Shown: positions 1 through 8,021 of the stretch, in pieces | Numbering within the stretch: the stretch's first letter is position 1 | Layout of the letters: each line of letters starts with the position of its first letter | From: Lewinellaceae bacterium | GTDB lineage: Bacteria; Bacteroidota; Bacteroidia; Chitinophagales; Saprospiraceae | Direction: 5' to 3' | Length of the DNA stretch: 64,000 nucleotides | Assembly: GCA_020636095.1 (NCBI GenBank) | Contig: JACJYN010000002.1 | Span: 1,612,001-1,676,000 of the forward strand | Notes under the pieces: generated by a model | What the model saw: only the letters and a program-made list of their open reading frames with translations | Databases searched by the model: none | Told to the model about the DNA's origin: nothing | Position numbers and translations under genes: made by a program

Positions 1-2
1 TC

Positions 3-749
3 CCCGTTTATGTAACGGATCAACTGTGGCTGCACCGCAATTACAAGAAGCAGATTTATAAGGCCATCCGAAAATCGCCGCTCAACGCAGACCCCGGCTA
101 CGTTTATTCCGGCCTGCTCTTTTATCTTCTACCCGAAATGGTGGAAGGGCTCACCGGTGAAGAGTACGAACGCTACCTGAAGGAAACCTTTTACCATCCC
201 CTGGGCGCCTACACCCTTACCTACAACCCCCTTCGCTTTTTCCCCCGAGCTCGGATCGTGCCTACTGAACGGGACACCTTCTTCCGAATGGTGCAGATTC
301 ACGGAAGAGTGCACGATGAAGGTGCGGCTATGATGGGGGGCGTCTCCTCCAATGCCGGCCTGTTCGCCTCGGCCAACGACCTCGCTAAACTGATGACGAT
401 GTATATCAACTACGGCGCCTACGGTGGAGCGCAATATATTGCGGAATCATCTGTCCGGGAATTCACCCGCTGCCAGTACTGTGAAGAAGGGAACCGCCGC
501 GGCCTGGGCTTCGATAAGCCGCTGATCGAGTACGACCCCAAGACGAGCTCCGTCGCCGAAGCCGCCAGCCCGGAGAGCTTCGGCCATTCCGGCTATACCG
601 GTACCTTCACCTGGGCAGACCCGGAAGCAGGCCTGTTGTACATCTTTATGTCCAACCGGGTTTATCCCACCCGGGACAATCCAAAGATTTACCAGCTGAA
701 TATCCGGCCGCGTATCCATGAGGTGTTGTATCAAGCCATACGGGAGTAG
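3..749 (+). CDS. GH3/beta-lactamase fusion protein, C-terminal part (5' truncated by window)
   Basis: The gene is open from the window edge, and the visible 248 residues are the C-terminal half of a class-C-beta-lactamase-like serine hydrolase module. Seen: a Y-S-G motif near window-relative residue 38 (the family's Tyr general-base position), a family-typical block CQYCEEGNRRG, and the closing FGHSGYTGTFTWADPE segment carrying the H-S/T-G motif that replaces KTG. From family knowledge, this exact C-terminal pattern belongs to the large (about 1000 aa) Bacteroidota proteins that fuse a GH3 NagZ-like beta-N-acetylglucosaminidase to a beta-lactamase domain and act on muropeptides in the periplasm or at the surface. 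The GH3 part and catalytic SxxK lie outside the window, so the fusion is inferred. LD-carboxypeptidase and dipeptide epimerases nearby fit a peptidoglycan-salvage role. Confidence 0.85.
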   Translation, partial: PVYVTDQLWLHRNYKKQIYKAIRKSPLNADPGYVYSGLLFYLLPEMVEGLTGEEYERYLKETFYHPLGAYTLTYNPLRFFPRARIVPTERDTFFRMVQIHGRVHDEGAAMMGGVSSNAGLFASANDLAKLMTMYINYGAYGGAQYIAESSVREFTRCQYCEEGNRRGLGFDKPLIEYDPKTSSVAEAASPESFGHSGYTGTFTWADPEAGLLYIFMSNRVYPTRDNPKIYQLNIRPRIHEVLYQAIRE

Positions 750-888
750 AAAGTGTGACTCTTCTACCAACTTGCACGCTTATGAACATGGGCTGAAATA
801 GATTGAAAGAAGTACCTACCTTGTCGGGCTTAATTATAATTTTCATCTGTTTCTAACCGGATACGCGAACTGAAAAAGAATAAATATT

Positions 889-1698
889 ATGCAAACCAAG
901 AATAACGACCCCACCCCCCTGAGCTTTATGTGGGAACATCTCACCTGGCCAGAGATCGCCGAACGGCTTAAGCTTATTGATATGGCTATATTGCCCTGCG
1001 GCGCCATCGAGCAGCACGGGCCGCACCTGCCGGTGGATATAGACTACTTCGACGCCAACCACCTTGCCATCGAAGTGGCCAAAGCTTGCTCCGACCCCAA
1101 GCCCTTTGTACTGCCCCCTATTCCCTATGGCGTATCTTACCATCACGAGGACTTTAAGGGCACTATTAGTGTGAGCAATGAGTCGCTGTCGCGGTTGGTT
1201 TATGATATTGGCATGAGCCTGGCGCAGAACGGCATTAAGAAACTGCTGATTCTCAACGGGCATGGAGATAATGCTCCGACCCTCAACTTTGCCGCTCAGA
1301 TGATCAACCGGGACGCCCACATTTTTGTTTGTGTAGATACCGGAGAAACCAGCGACGAAGATATATACCGCCTGACCGACACCCCCAATGACATCCACGC
1401 CGGAGAGATCGAAACGAGCACTACGCTTGCCATCCGGCCCGATATGGTAAAGATGGACAAAGCGGTGGATGAGATCCTACAGTTCGGCAGCAGCTACATG
1501 GATTTCACTTCCGCCAATGGCCTGCCCTGGTACGTACGCACCCATAAAATCTCAAAAAGCGGCGTCATGGGCGCACCCAGCCAGGCCACTGCCCAAAAGG
1601 GGCAACAGATGTGGAACATCATGGTGAACCATCTGGTCAAATTTATTGAGGACATAAAGAGTAGTAAGCTGGAGGATATGCATCAACGCAAGTACTGA
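889..1698 (+). CDS. creatininase-family amidohydrolase
   Basis: A 269-aa cytoplasmic protein of the creatininase (creatinine amidohydrolase) family, which are two-metal hydrolases of cyclic or linear amides. Seen: E41-Q-H43-GPHLP-VDID52, the family metal-binding block; H84/H85-ED in the loop before the TISVS strand; NGHGDN at 122-127; and HAGE with H169/E172 followed by ETS. Length is normal for the family and no signal peptide is present. It follows the GH3/beta-lactamase gene by 139 bp and precedes an enolase-superfamily gene by 26 bp in the same direction, so it is probably co-transcribed with the latter. The true substrate cannot be read from sequence; the family includes creatininase, MftE-like and FAPy-deformylase-like enzymes, and a small amide from cell-wall or amino-acid salvage is only an inference. 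Confidence 0.85.
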   Translation: MQTKNNDPTPLSFMWEHLTWPEIAERLKLIDMAILPCGAIEQHGPHLPVDIDYFDANHLAIEVAKACSDPKPFVLPPIPYGVSYHHEDFKGTISVSNESLSRLVYDIGMSLAQNGIKKLLILNGHGDNAPTLNFAAQMINRDAHIFVCVDTGETSDEDIYRLTDTPNDIHAGEIETSTTLAIRPDMVKMDKAVDEILQFGSSYMDFTSANGLPWYVRTHKISKSGVMGAPSQATAQKGQQMWNIMVNHLVKFIEDIKSSKLEDMHQRKY

Positions 1699-1724
1699 AC
1701 GGCACTGCCTGACAACGCAATACC

Positions 1725-2786
1725 ATGAAAATAATACAACTCGAATGCTGGGCGCACCACATGCGGCTTGGGGAACCGTATACCATCGCCTACGAAACCA
1801 TTGATACAGCGCCCAATGTTTTTCTGAAAGCGACAACGGATAATGGGCTGACCGGTTGGGGCTGCGCTGCACCCGACCTGGAAGTAACCGGGGAAACCGC
1901 CGAAATGGTCGTACGCACCTACAACGACACCATCGAGCCATTCCTGCGGGGGCAGGATCCCTTTCGCTATGCCTTATTGCTCCAAGAGCTGAGGAATTAC
2001 ATCCCCAATGCCCATTCCGCCCTGGCCATGGTAGATATGCTGCTCTTCGACCTGATGGCGCAACAGGCAGGCGAACCCCTCTACAAGCTATTGGGCGGTT
2101 TTCGCACCAGCATCCCAACCAGCATAACCATCGGCATTCTTCCTGTCCAGGAAACGGCAGAACGAGCGAAGGCCTTTATGAGCAAAGGCTTTCGGATTTT
2201 AAAACTCAAGGGAGGATCCAGCCTGGAGGAAGATGTGGAAAAAGTGATGCTGGTTCGCGAAAAGGTGGGCCAGGAAACCGAAATCCGCTTTGACGCCAAC
2301 CAGGGGTATTCCGTGAAGGAAGCCATCGACTTCATCAAACGCACCAGCACCGCCCGGGTAGAACTGCTGGAGCAACCGACCGACCGCCACAACGATGAAC
2401 TGATTAAGGAGGTCTCCGAGAATGTGTCCATCCCCATCATGGCCGATGAAAGCCTGATGACCCTTAAAGATGTTTTTCACCTCACCAGCCATGGCTGCAT
2501 CGATATGATCAATATCAAACTGATGAAGGTGGGCGGTATCATGGAGGCCCTGCACATCAACTCCGTGGCCAAGGCCGATAACGTAGAGGCGATGGTCGGC
2601 TGCATGGACGAATCGGCCCTGGGTATTGCCGCCGGCCTGCACTTCGCCCTGTCCCGCCCCAATATCCGCTACGCTGATCTGGACGGGCATTTCGACCTCG
2701 TTGACGACCCCTTCGCAGGCATGGTCCGGTTGGAGGAAGGAGTGCTGTATCCGATGGAGGGGCCGGGGTTGGGGGTGAAGGGGTGA
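1725..2786 (+). CDS. enolase-superfamily dipeptide epimerase-like enzyme
   Basis: A 353-aa member of the mandelate racemase/muconate lactonizing enzyme group. It keeps the complete muconate-lactonizing/dipeptide-epimerase active site: K160-L-K162, metal ligands D190 (DANQGY), E216 (EQPT) and D241 (ADES), and the opposite-face lysine K265 (NIKLMK). Spacing is close to that of Bacillus AEE (L-Ala-D/L-Glu epimerase). Length is standard and there is no export signal. It starts 26 bp after the creatininase-family gene, probably in the same transcript. It differs from the second epimerase at 5138-6151 (GCMDES rather than GCMTESS, and no DMDG specificity motif; it has DLDG), so the two are paralogues probably acting on different dipeptides or cyclised derivatives. 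An N-succinylamino-acid racemase or muconate cycloisomerase role is not excluded. Confidence 0.85.
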   Translation: MKIIQLECWAHHMRLGEPYTIAYETIDTAPNVFLKATTDNGLTGWGCAAPDLEVTGETAEMVVRTYNDTIEPFLRGQDPFRYALLLQELRNYIPNAHSALAMVDMLLFDLMAQQAGEPLYKLLGGFRTSIPTSITIGILPVQETAERAKAFMSKGFRILKLKGGSSLEEDVEKVMLVREKVGQETEIRFDANQGYSVKEAIDFIKRTSTARVELLEQPTDRHNDELIKEVSENVSIPIMADESLMTLKDVFHLTSHGCIDMINIKLMKVGGIMEALHINSVAKADNVEAMVGCMDESALGIAAGLHFALSRPNIRYADLDGHFDLVDDPFAGMVRLEEGVLYPMEGPGLGVKG

Positions 2787-2826
2787 GCCGCCTCTTCTCA
2801 TTTAATCCTGCCTTATCCGACAGGTT

Positions 2827-4050
2827 TTATTTCAAATAATACAAATGGGGAGTATACTCCCTCTCCCGCTCCAACTCATACTCATAAACCATCCGCCCCA
2901 GCCGCGCCAGCACCGGAAAGCCGATCTCGTCGTACTCGTACTCCCCGTCGTTGTACGTCTGGTTTTTATTGACGTGGATATTGGCGGCCAGCAGGAACTC
3001 CACCTTGTTCTTGAAATCCACTACATAGGCTACATCGGTGAGGAAGCCGTAGGCGTCGCCCACCTTATTGAAAATGCGGATGTGATCGGGAATGGTATCT
3101 TTACTGTCTCCGAACAGAAAGAATTTGACGTAGCTATCCCATTCCTGGTATCGGGGGGAATCGCTTTCCCGGGGCAACATGGACATGTACTTCCACAAAA
3201 AGCGGTAGTCTTTCGCCGTAAGGTTGAACCGCCTTTCTGGAGGAGTCGCGTCCGGGAACATCACCGCCTTCAAAATATCGTGCAGGTTCTGCAGGGAAAC
3301 GTAGTTCTTATACCGGAAATCAAAAGGCTCCGGGATGATCGCCCCGTCACCATCCATATAGGCGACGCCCCGCACCTGCTCCTTTAACTGCAGATCCGGA
3401 TAAAAAGCGCTGTATACCTCCCCCTGGTGGTACAGCAGCGTATCTCCGTCGTAGAAACTGACGGGATTGGTGAAACGGTTGCCGGGTACATCAAAACCGC
3501 TGACGGAAAGGCGGTGCAGGATGCGCAGGTTGGCGTAGCCTTTCTCCTGGAGTTTGCGGTTGAGGTATTCCTGCCCCAGAAATTCGTAGAGCCGGTTAAA
3601 GGCGTCGTTATCACTGACGAGGAAGATTTTTTTGATGTAGTGGGCAATGGAGGGCAACCCGTTCTCTGAAGTGCTATCTCTGGAAACTGCGGTTTGAAGC
3701 GGACGGGCGGCCTCCGTCTGCATATTGGCATGTTTATCCAACCCCAGAATATTGAGTTCGTTCAGTTTTTCCAGCGCCATAAAAGCAGCGGGCATTTTGA
3801 CCGTACTGGCCGGATAGAAATAGAGGTTGGAATCGACATTATACCGGTAGGAGGTAAAGCTGGGCTGATTGCGCGCATTCCGGTCGATCCGGGTGTAAAT
3901 CAGCTGCAGCTGAAACTGTTCGGGGCGGCGCAGCACTTCCCGCAGGAGGCTGTCCCCGGAACGCTCCAGCAATTGCTGCAGGACGTTTTCCTGGGAGAAG
4001 GCCAGGGTGCAGTACATCAAAAAAGCAAGATTCAGGAGGGTGTATTTCAT
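2827..4050 (-). CDS. exported class-A beta-lactamase-like serine hydrolase
   Basis: A serine hydrolase of about 407 aa. Starting at the ATG at 4050 gives a clean signal peptide (MKYTLL...LAFSQ) and a 10-bp gap to the upstream gene; a longer frame back to 4128 would add a charged non-signal segment overlapping that gene, so I prefer 4050. Seen: S-T-V-K (S82xxK85, nucleophile motif), SDN at about 146-148, and K-V-G near residue 325 in the KTG position, the three signatures of class-A-type beta-lactamase and penicillin-recognising enzymes. The body is longer than a 290-aa beta-lactamase and ends in a divergent tail. It is last in a tight three-gene minus-strand operon with the BioF-like enzyme and a dipeptide epimerase, which suggests cell-wall peptide processing rather than antibiotic resistance. 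Confidence 0.8.
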   Translation of the reverse strand: MKYTLLNLAFLMYCTLAFSQENVLQQLLERSGDSLLREVLRRPEQFQLQLIYTRIDRNARNQPSFTSYRYNVDSNLYFYPASTVKMPAAFMALEKLNELNILGLDKHANMQTEAARPLQTAVSRDSTSENGLPSIAHYIKKIFLVSDNDAFNRLYEFLGQEYLNRKLQEKGYANLRILHRLSVSGFDVPGNRFTNPVSFYDGDTLLYHQGEVYSAFYPDLQLKEQVRGVAYMDGDGAIIPEPFDFRYKNYVSLQNLHDILKAVMFPDATPPERRFNLTAKDYRFLWKYMSMLPRESDSPRYQEWDSYVKFFLFGDSKDTIPDHIRIFNKVGDAYGFLTDVAYVVDFKNKVEFLLAANIHVNKNQTYNDGEYEYDEIGFPVLARLGRMVYEYELEREREYTPHLYYLK

Positions 4051-4060
4051 CGCTTTGTGG

Positions 4061-5128
4061 TTATGGCATTTTTTCTTTTTTGTAAGCCAGAACGGCATCG
4101 GCAAGATAGTCAATATCCTCTTTTTCATGCAAGGCGTTGAGCACGATGCGGGTCACGGGCTCATCTTCCGGGGTGGGGTAAGCAAACTGGGAGATAAGAC
4201 AGCTTTTTTCTTTCAGCCAGGGCGCCAAAGCTGCCTCAGGGGTATAAAAGGCGGGATAATCGCCAAAGGAGCACAACAGCGCCGGGCAGCCGGTTCTTTG
4301 TTCAAAACGACGGATATTGGCCAGGAGCTTTTGATGTGCCGACTGATACAGCGGCGCGGCCTTGAGCATGGCGTACAAAAAGGCAGGAGGGGCCGGAGAA
4401 GCGCCGCCGAAAAAGGGGCTATGCCAGATTTGTTGGATCCATGCGCGGGAGCTTAGAATCAAGCCCCCTGGAATACCCATCGCCTTACCGAGGGAACTGA
4501 TCACAACGGCCTCCACATTATCCGGGGCTTCCAGCTCTTTCCAAACCCCGGAACCGTTGGCTCCACACACGCCGAAGCCATGAGAATCATCCACAACTAC
4601 TGTAGCAGGCCGGCCCGGCGGGAACTGTTGCAACCACTCAAAAGCATTTTTCCGAACCAACAGCGGATCAACCGAATTGGCAAATAAAACCATAGGCCCC
4701 TGCCCACGGGCGGCTTCCTGCATAATGTAGCCTACCCAACTTTCGAACGTCCCCTGAAAGTAATTACCTTCCCCCCAAAGGGCGGGATGCGTACCGGGAG
4801 CAAAGTAAAGGGAGGCCTTTCCCCTGAAGTGTTCCACCAGCAGGCGGCCCGCCAGGGTGCCCGAGGAAACCGTCAGCCCGGCTTCCGCCCCGGCGAAGCC
4901 GGCCAGCCATATTTCTGCTTCTTCAAATACGGCAAAGCGTATGTTGCCCAGGCGGGACCCTCCGAAATTGGCGCCGTATCGGGCCAGCCCTTCCCGCAAC
5001 AACTCCTGAAAAATCTCATTTCGCGACATGCCCAGGTAGGAGGTGCCGCTAAAGTAAAGAAAGGGCGTTCCATCAATATCAATACTGCGCCCGGGCAGGG
5101 CTTCCAGTGTGATGTTTTTATCACTCAT
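4061..5128 (-). CDS. PLP-dependent alpha-oxoamine synthase-like (BioF/KBL-type) enzyme
   Basis: A 355-aa fold-type-I PLP enzyme resembling 8-amino-7-oxononanoate synthase and 2-amino-3-ketobutyrate CoA ligase. Seen: the N-terminal YLGMS...GSRLGN core typical of this family, V-D180-D181-S-H183-G-F-G with the PLP-contacting Asp and His, and the Schiff-base lysine K215 in SSLGKAMG. It is shorter than BioF (about 385 aa). It sits between a dipeptide epimerase (9-bp gap) and a serine hydrolase (10-bp gap) on the minus strand, with no other biotin genes in the window. Context therefore argues for a role in amino-acid or dipeptide metabolism rather than biotin synthesis, but that is inference. Some relatives are simple aminotransferases. 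Confidence 0.75.
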   Translation of the reverse strand: MSDKNITLEALPGRSIDIDGTPFLYFSGTSYLGMSRNEIFQELLREGLARYGANFGGSRLGNIRFAVFEEAEIWLAGFAGAEAGLTVSSGTLAGRLLVEHFRGKASLYFAPGTHPALWGEGNYFQGTFESWVGYIMQEAARGQGPMVLFANSVDPLLVRKNAFEWLQQFPPGRPATVVVDDSHGFGVCGANGSGVWKELEAPDNVEAVVISSLGKAMGIPGGLILSSRAWIQQIWHSPFFGGASPAPPAFLYAMLKAAPLYQSAHQKLLANIRRFEQRTGCPALLCSFGDYPAFYTPEAALAPWLKEKSCLISQFAYPTPEDEPVTRIVLNALHEKEDIDYLADAVLAYKKEKMP

Positions 5129-5137
5129 AACCCGCCC

Positions 5138-6151
5138 TCATGCTTTCAACCCCGCTCCGGTGCCATTCACTTTGGGAAAGCGCGCATGGCCATCCACCAG
5201 TTCCACCCCGGTTGCCGGGTCATTGCTCAACAGCAACGCTCCATCCATATCCACATAGTCGAGCAGCGGCAGCAACTGGGCGATGGCGGAAATGCCAACG
5301 GACGACTCGGTCATACACCCTACCATCACTTTGAGGCCCAGCCGGCGCGCGTGCTCCACCATGCGGCGGGCCGGCGTCAGGCCGCCGCATTTCATCAGTT
5401 TGACGTTCACTCCGTGGAAAAAACCGTAGCAATAGGCTACATCCGCTTCGATGTGGCAACTTTCGTCGGCGATCACCGGCAGCACGCTCTCTCTATGAAC
5501 CAGCTTCATACCTTCCCAGTCGTTGGCTTTGAGAGGTTGCTCGATGAACTCAACCCCCAGCTCTTTCAGGCGGGGCGCATTGGCGATGGTTTGTTCGGCT
5601 GTCCAGGCGGTATTGGCGTCTACCCGGAACAGGGCGTCGGTATGTTTCCGCAATGCTTCAATAATCTCGATATCGTGATCCGTGCCCAGCTTCACCTTGT
5701 AGATCGGCCAGGGCTGTTCTTCCATCTTTTCGACCATCTTTTCGATGCTGGCCATTCCGATCGTAAAGTTGGACATTGGCCTATTTTCCAGCTTCAGGCC
5801 CCATAACTCATAAACCGGCTTGCCCTGGAATTTGCCGTAGAGATCGTGAGCCGCCTGGTCCAGTGCACAGAGCACAAAAGGATTGTCGGCCAGATGAACA
5901 TGCATGCTTTCCCAGAATGCTTCCGGAGTGACAAGCGGAGTGCTTTCGATAACCGGTTTTAATCGCTCCAGGGTTTTTATCATTCCTTCCAGGGTCACGC
6001 CGTAGTAGCGCGTCTCCGTCGCTTCTCCGTAGCCCGAGTGGCCGTCCTGAAAGAGCTCAACGATCAGGCTGGGCATCACATCCCTGGATTCGTGGGAGAT
6101 GGAAAAGGTGTGCTTGAGTTGCAGTTGGTATGTATGAATCTTTAATTGCAT
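5138..6151 (-). CDS. L-Ala-D/L-Glu-type dipeptide epimerase
   Basis: A 337-aa enolase-superfamily enzyme. Active-site residues seen: K152-V-K154, D178 (DANTAW), E204 (EQPL), D229 (ADES), K251 (NVKLMK), then GCMTESS and a late D-M-D-G motif. The DxD near the last strand is characteristic of dipeptide epimerases, where it contacts the substrate amino group. The expected role is epimerisation of L-Ala-D-Glu released from murein to L-Ala-L-Glu, making it available for catabolism in the cytoplasm; no signal peptide is present. It is the first gene of a minus-strand operon with the BioF-like enzyme and serine hydrolase. No TAnnTTTG box is visible in the AT-rich DNA upstream of 6151. Confidence 0.9.
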   Translation of the reverse strand: MQLKIHTYQLQLKHTFSISHESRDVMPSLIVELFQDGHSGYGEATETRYYGVTLEGMIKTLERLKPVIESTPLVTPEAFWESMHVHLADNPFVLCALDQAAHDLYGKFQGKPVYELWGLKLENRPMSNFTIGMASIEKMVEKMEEQPWPIYKVKLGTDHDIEIIEALRKHTDALFRVDANTAWTAEQTIANAPRLKELGVEFIEQPLKANDWEGMKLVHRESVLPVIADESCHIEADVAYCYGFFHGVNVKLMKCGGLTPARRMVEHARRLGLKVMVGCMTESSVGISAIAQLLPLLDYVDMDGALLLSNDPATGVELVDGHARFPKVNGTGAGLKA

Positions 6152-6218
6152 TTTTTTGTTTCAAATTTTTTGTTTATTAATCAAAAAAGTGATATCTTGT
6201 TGAAAATGCTCTGCTCTG

Positions 6219-6856
6219 ATGGGTTCAAAGGTCACTAAAGATATACTTTGGAAGGGAATTATCGAGGATTGTTTCGAGGACTTCTTCCAATTTTTCTACC
6301 GGGAATGGGTAGGAAAGATTGATTTTGAAAGAGGTGTAGTGTTTCTGGATAAAGAGTTGGAACAGTTGATGCCAGAATCGGTAAATAACCCCCGTTATGC
6401 CGATAAATTGGTAAAACTTTACACCAAGGATGGAGAAGAGCATTGGATATTGATCCATATTGAAGTACAGGGGTATCCCGACAAGTTTTTTGCAGAACGC
6501 ATGTTCACTTATTTTTACCGGATTTATGATAAGCACCGACGGCCGATCAATGCGATTGCCATGCTAACGGATGACAGCCCAAGTTTCCATCCGAAATCGT
6601 TTGAGTATGCTTTTATGAACACCCGCCTGGTTTATCAATTCGACACTTATAAACTAATGGAGAAACGGCAGGAAAACTTTTACTTCCAGCCGGATAATCC
6701 GTTCTCTGGAGAAAAGAAGGCATACAAAAAAGCATTGCCCGTTTGCTCAACAAGGGATTTCTTCCGGATCAAGTATGTGACTTGTTAGACGTCAGCCCGG
6801 AGATGGTGGCCGAAGTTCAGCAGCAGTCCATGCAATCTTCCGGCGAAGACGAATAA
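6219..6856 (+). pseudogene. broken Rpn/PD-(D/E)XK-family recombination-promoting nuclease
   Basis: The first 189-aa frame is the N-terminal part of the Rpn (YhgA-like, transposase_31/PDDEXK_2) family: DKLVKLYTKD, I-H-I-E-V-Q-G (the E-x-Q catalytic block), then FAERMFTYFYRIYDKH and NAIAMLTDD. After NPFSG the frame diverges and stops at 6788. The family C-terminus continues in another frame, reading RLLNKGFLPDQVCDLLDVSPEMVAEV from about 6740 to the stop at 6854-6856. The middle helical segment and the usual EKG-rich stretch, about 90 residues, are missing between the two pieces, so I infer an internal deletion with frame change. It is more AT-rich than its neighbours, consistent with transfer. 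Rpn proteins are DNA nucleases linked to RecA-independent recombination or phage defence. Confidence 0.75.
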
Positions 6857-6925
6857 ATCCTACCTAATTGGATTGTTCAAAAAACGGCGCCATTTTGACT
6901 ATAAACATCTGATTTCCTGGGTTGC

Positions 6926-6958
6926 TTTAAACTTCGGACACAGAACTTTGAACAACCC
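6926..6958. repeat. degenerate AACTTCG...ACACAGAAC repeat, copy 1
   Basis: This segment abuts the stop of the LD-carboxypeptidase gene and is similar to 17923-17957 at the stop of another minus-strand gene: AACTTCG, ACACAGAAC, TTGAACA and CCTACCTC occur in the same order in both, with an insertion in the second. Confidence 0.5.
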
Positions 6959-7981
6959 CTACCTCACTGCCGCCTCCAGTAAAACAAGGCTTTCCATCTC
7001 CACATCCAGTTCCGCTTCAATGCCGACCGGCAAAGTACACTGGTTATCGATGTGCCCGAAAGATAGCCCATAGATAGCCGGAATCCCCAGACTCCCGGTT
7101 CTGTCCCGGATCGTTTCCTCCAGCGATAAGGACAACTCCCCTTCCTTGGGCTGACAATCTGCATAGACGCCCATGGCGATACCGGCGGCGCCACTCAACC
7201 CCCAGGCCTGCCTTAGTTGGGTTAGCATGCGGTCAATCCGATAGGGCTTTTCTCCGACATCCTCTATAAAAACCAGTTTACCTCTGGCTTCCGGCAGGTA
7301 TTCCGTACCCGCCAGGGCAGCCAATAACGACAAGTTGCCGCCGACCAGCCTGCCTTTGGCTTTGCCGGGCCTGATGGCGTAAGTGCGGTAGGCTTCCTCT
7401 TCCTTTTCCTGATTGGCCGTTGAAAGTGGAATAGCGTAAGGCGCCTGCCCTTCCATAACTACCGCCCGAAACTGGGCTTCGGTATATTCCGTCAGTTCAG
7501 AGGCGCCCACCGGCCCGTGGAAGCCCACCAGGCCCGTCTTTTGGTAGATCGCATTCAGGAGGGCGGTAATGTCGCTGTAACCGATGAGCGCTTTAGGTTT
7601 TTTAGCGATGAGCTTGTAATCTATAGCGGGTAAAAGGCGAGAACAGCCGTACCCACCCCGGGCGCACCAGATACCGGCCACACTATCATCCGAAAACATC
7701 AGGTGCAGGTCGTCGAGCCGCTGCTGGTCCGTCCCGGCATTGAAGCCGTTCTGAGCGCGGATGTGCTTCCCCATTTTCACTTTAAACCCCAGCTTCAGTG
7801 CATTGTTGACGGCTTTTTCCAGGCTCTCATCCGAAATGTAACTGCCCGGGGTGATCATGCCAATGGTGTCGCCCGGCTGCAGGCGGCGCGGCAAAATCCT
7901 TTTTTTACGGGGAATAGAGCGGGCGGCAGCCAACAACGGTAAAGAGAAAGCCAGAGATTTAGCAAAGGATCGGCGGTTCAT
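6959..7981 (-). CDS. LD-carboxypeptidase (S66 family), Tat-exported
   Basis: A 340-aa S66 serine peptidase that removes the terminal D-Ala from murein tetrapeptides. Catalytic triad seen: S136 in GYSDIT, E240 in IEDVGEKPYRID, H310 in SFGHIDNQ. The RGGYG block at about 109-113 is also typical. The N-terminus NRRSFAKSLAFSLPLLAAA contains a twin-arginine motif followed by a hydrophobic stretch, so Tat export is likely, unlike the cytoplasmic Escherichia LdcA. It lies beside the dipeptide epimerase operon and the GH3/beta-lactamase gene, completing a muropeptide salvage set. A degenerate intergenic repeat abuts its stop codon. Confidence 0.92.
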   Translation of the reverse strand: MNRRSFAKSLAFSLPLLAAARSIPRKKRILPRRLQPGDTIGMITPGSYISDESLEKAVNNALKLGFKVKMGKHIRAQNGFNAGTDQQRLDDLHLMFSDDSVAGIWCARGGYGCSRLLPAIDYKLIAKKPKALIGYSDITALLNAIYQKTGLVGFHGPVGASELTEYTEAQFRAVVMEGQAPYAIPLSTANQEKEEEAYRTYAIRPGKAKGRLVGGNLSLLAALAGTEYLPEARGKLVFIEDVGEKPYRIDRMLTQLRQAWGLSGAAGIAMGVYADCQPKEGELSLSLEETIRDRTGSLGIPAIYGLSFGHIDNQCTLPVGIEAELDVEMESLVLLEAAVR

Positions 7982-8021
7982 AGGTTGTTCTTTTGGTGAA
8001 AAATTATAAACGAGAATTTAC

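Noticed and set aside
2787..2826. Terminator CCTG/CAGG between convergent genes
   Set aside because: Only 4 bp of stem; too weak to report as a feature.
2827..4050. Antibiotic-resistance beta-lactamase
   Set aside because: The three motifs are present, but the length and the wall-salvage operon context argue for a housekeeping serine hydrolase.
4061..5128. Biotin biosynthesis gene bioF
   Set aside because: The family core matches but no other biotin gene is nearby and the protein is short; only a general BioF-like call is supported.
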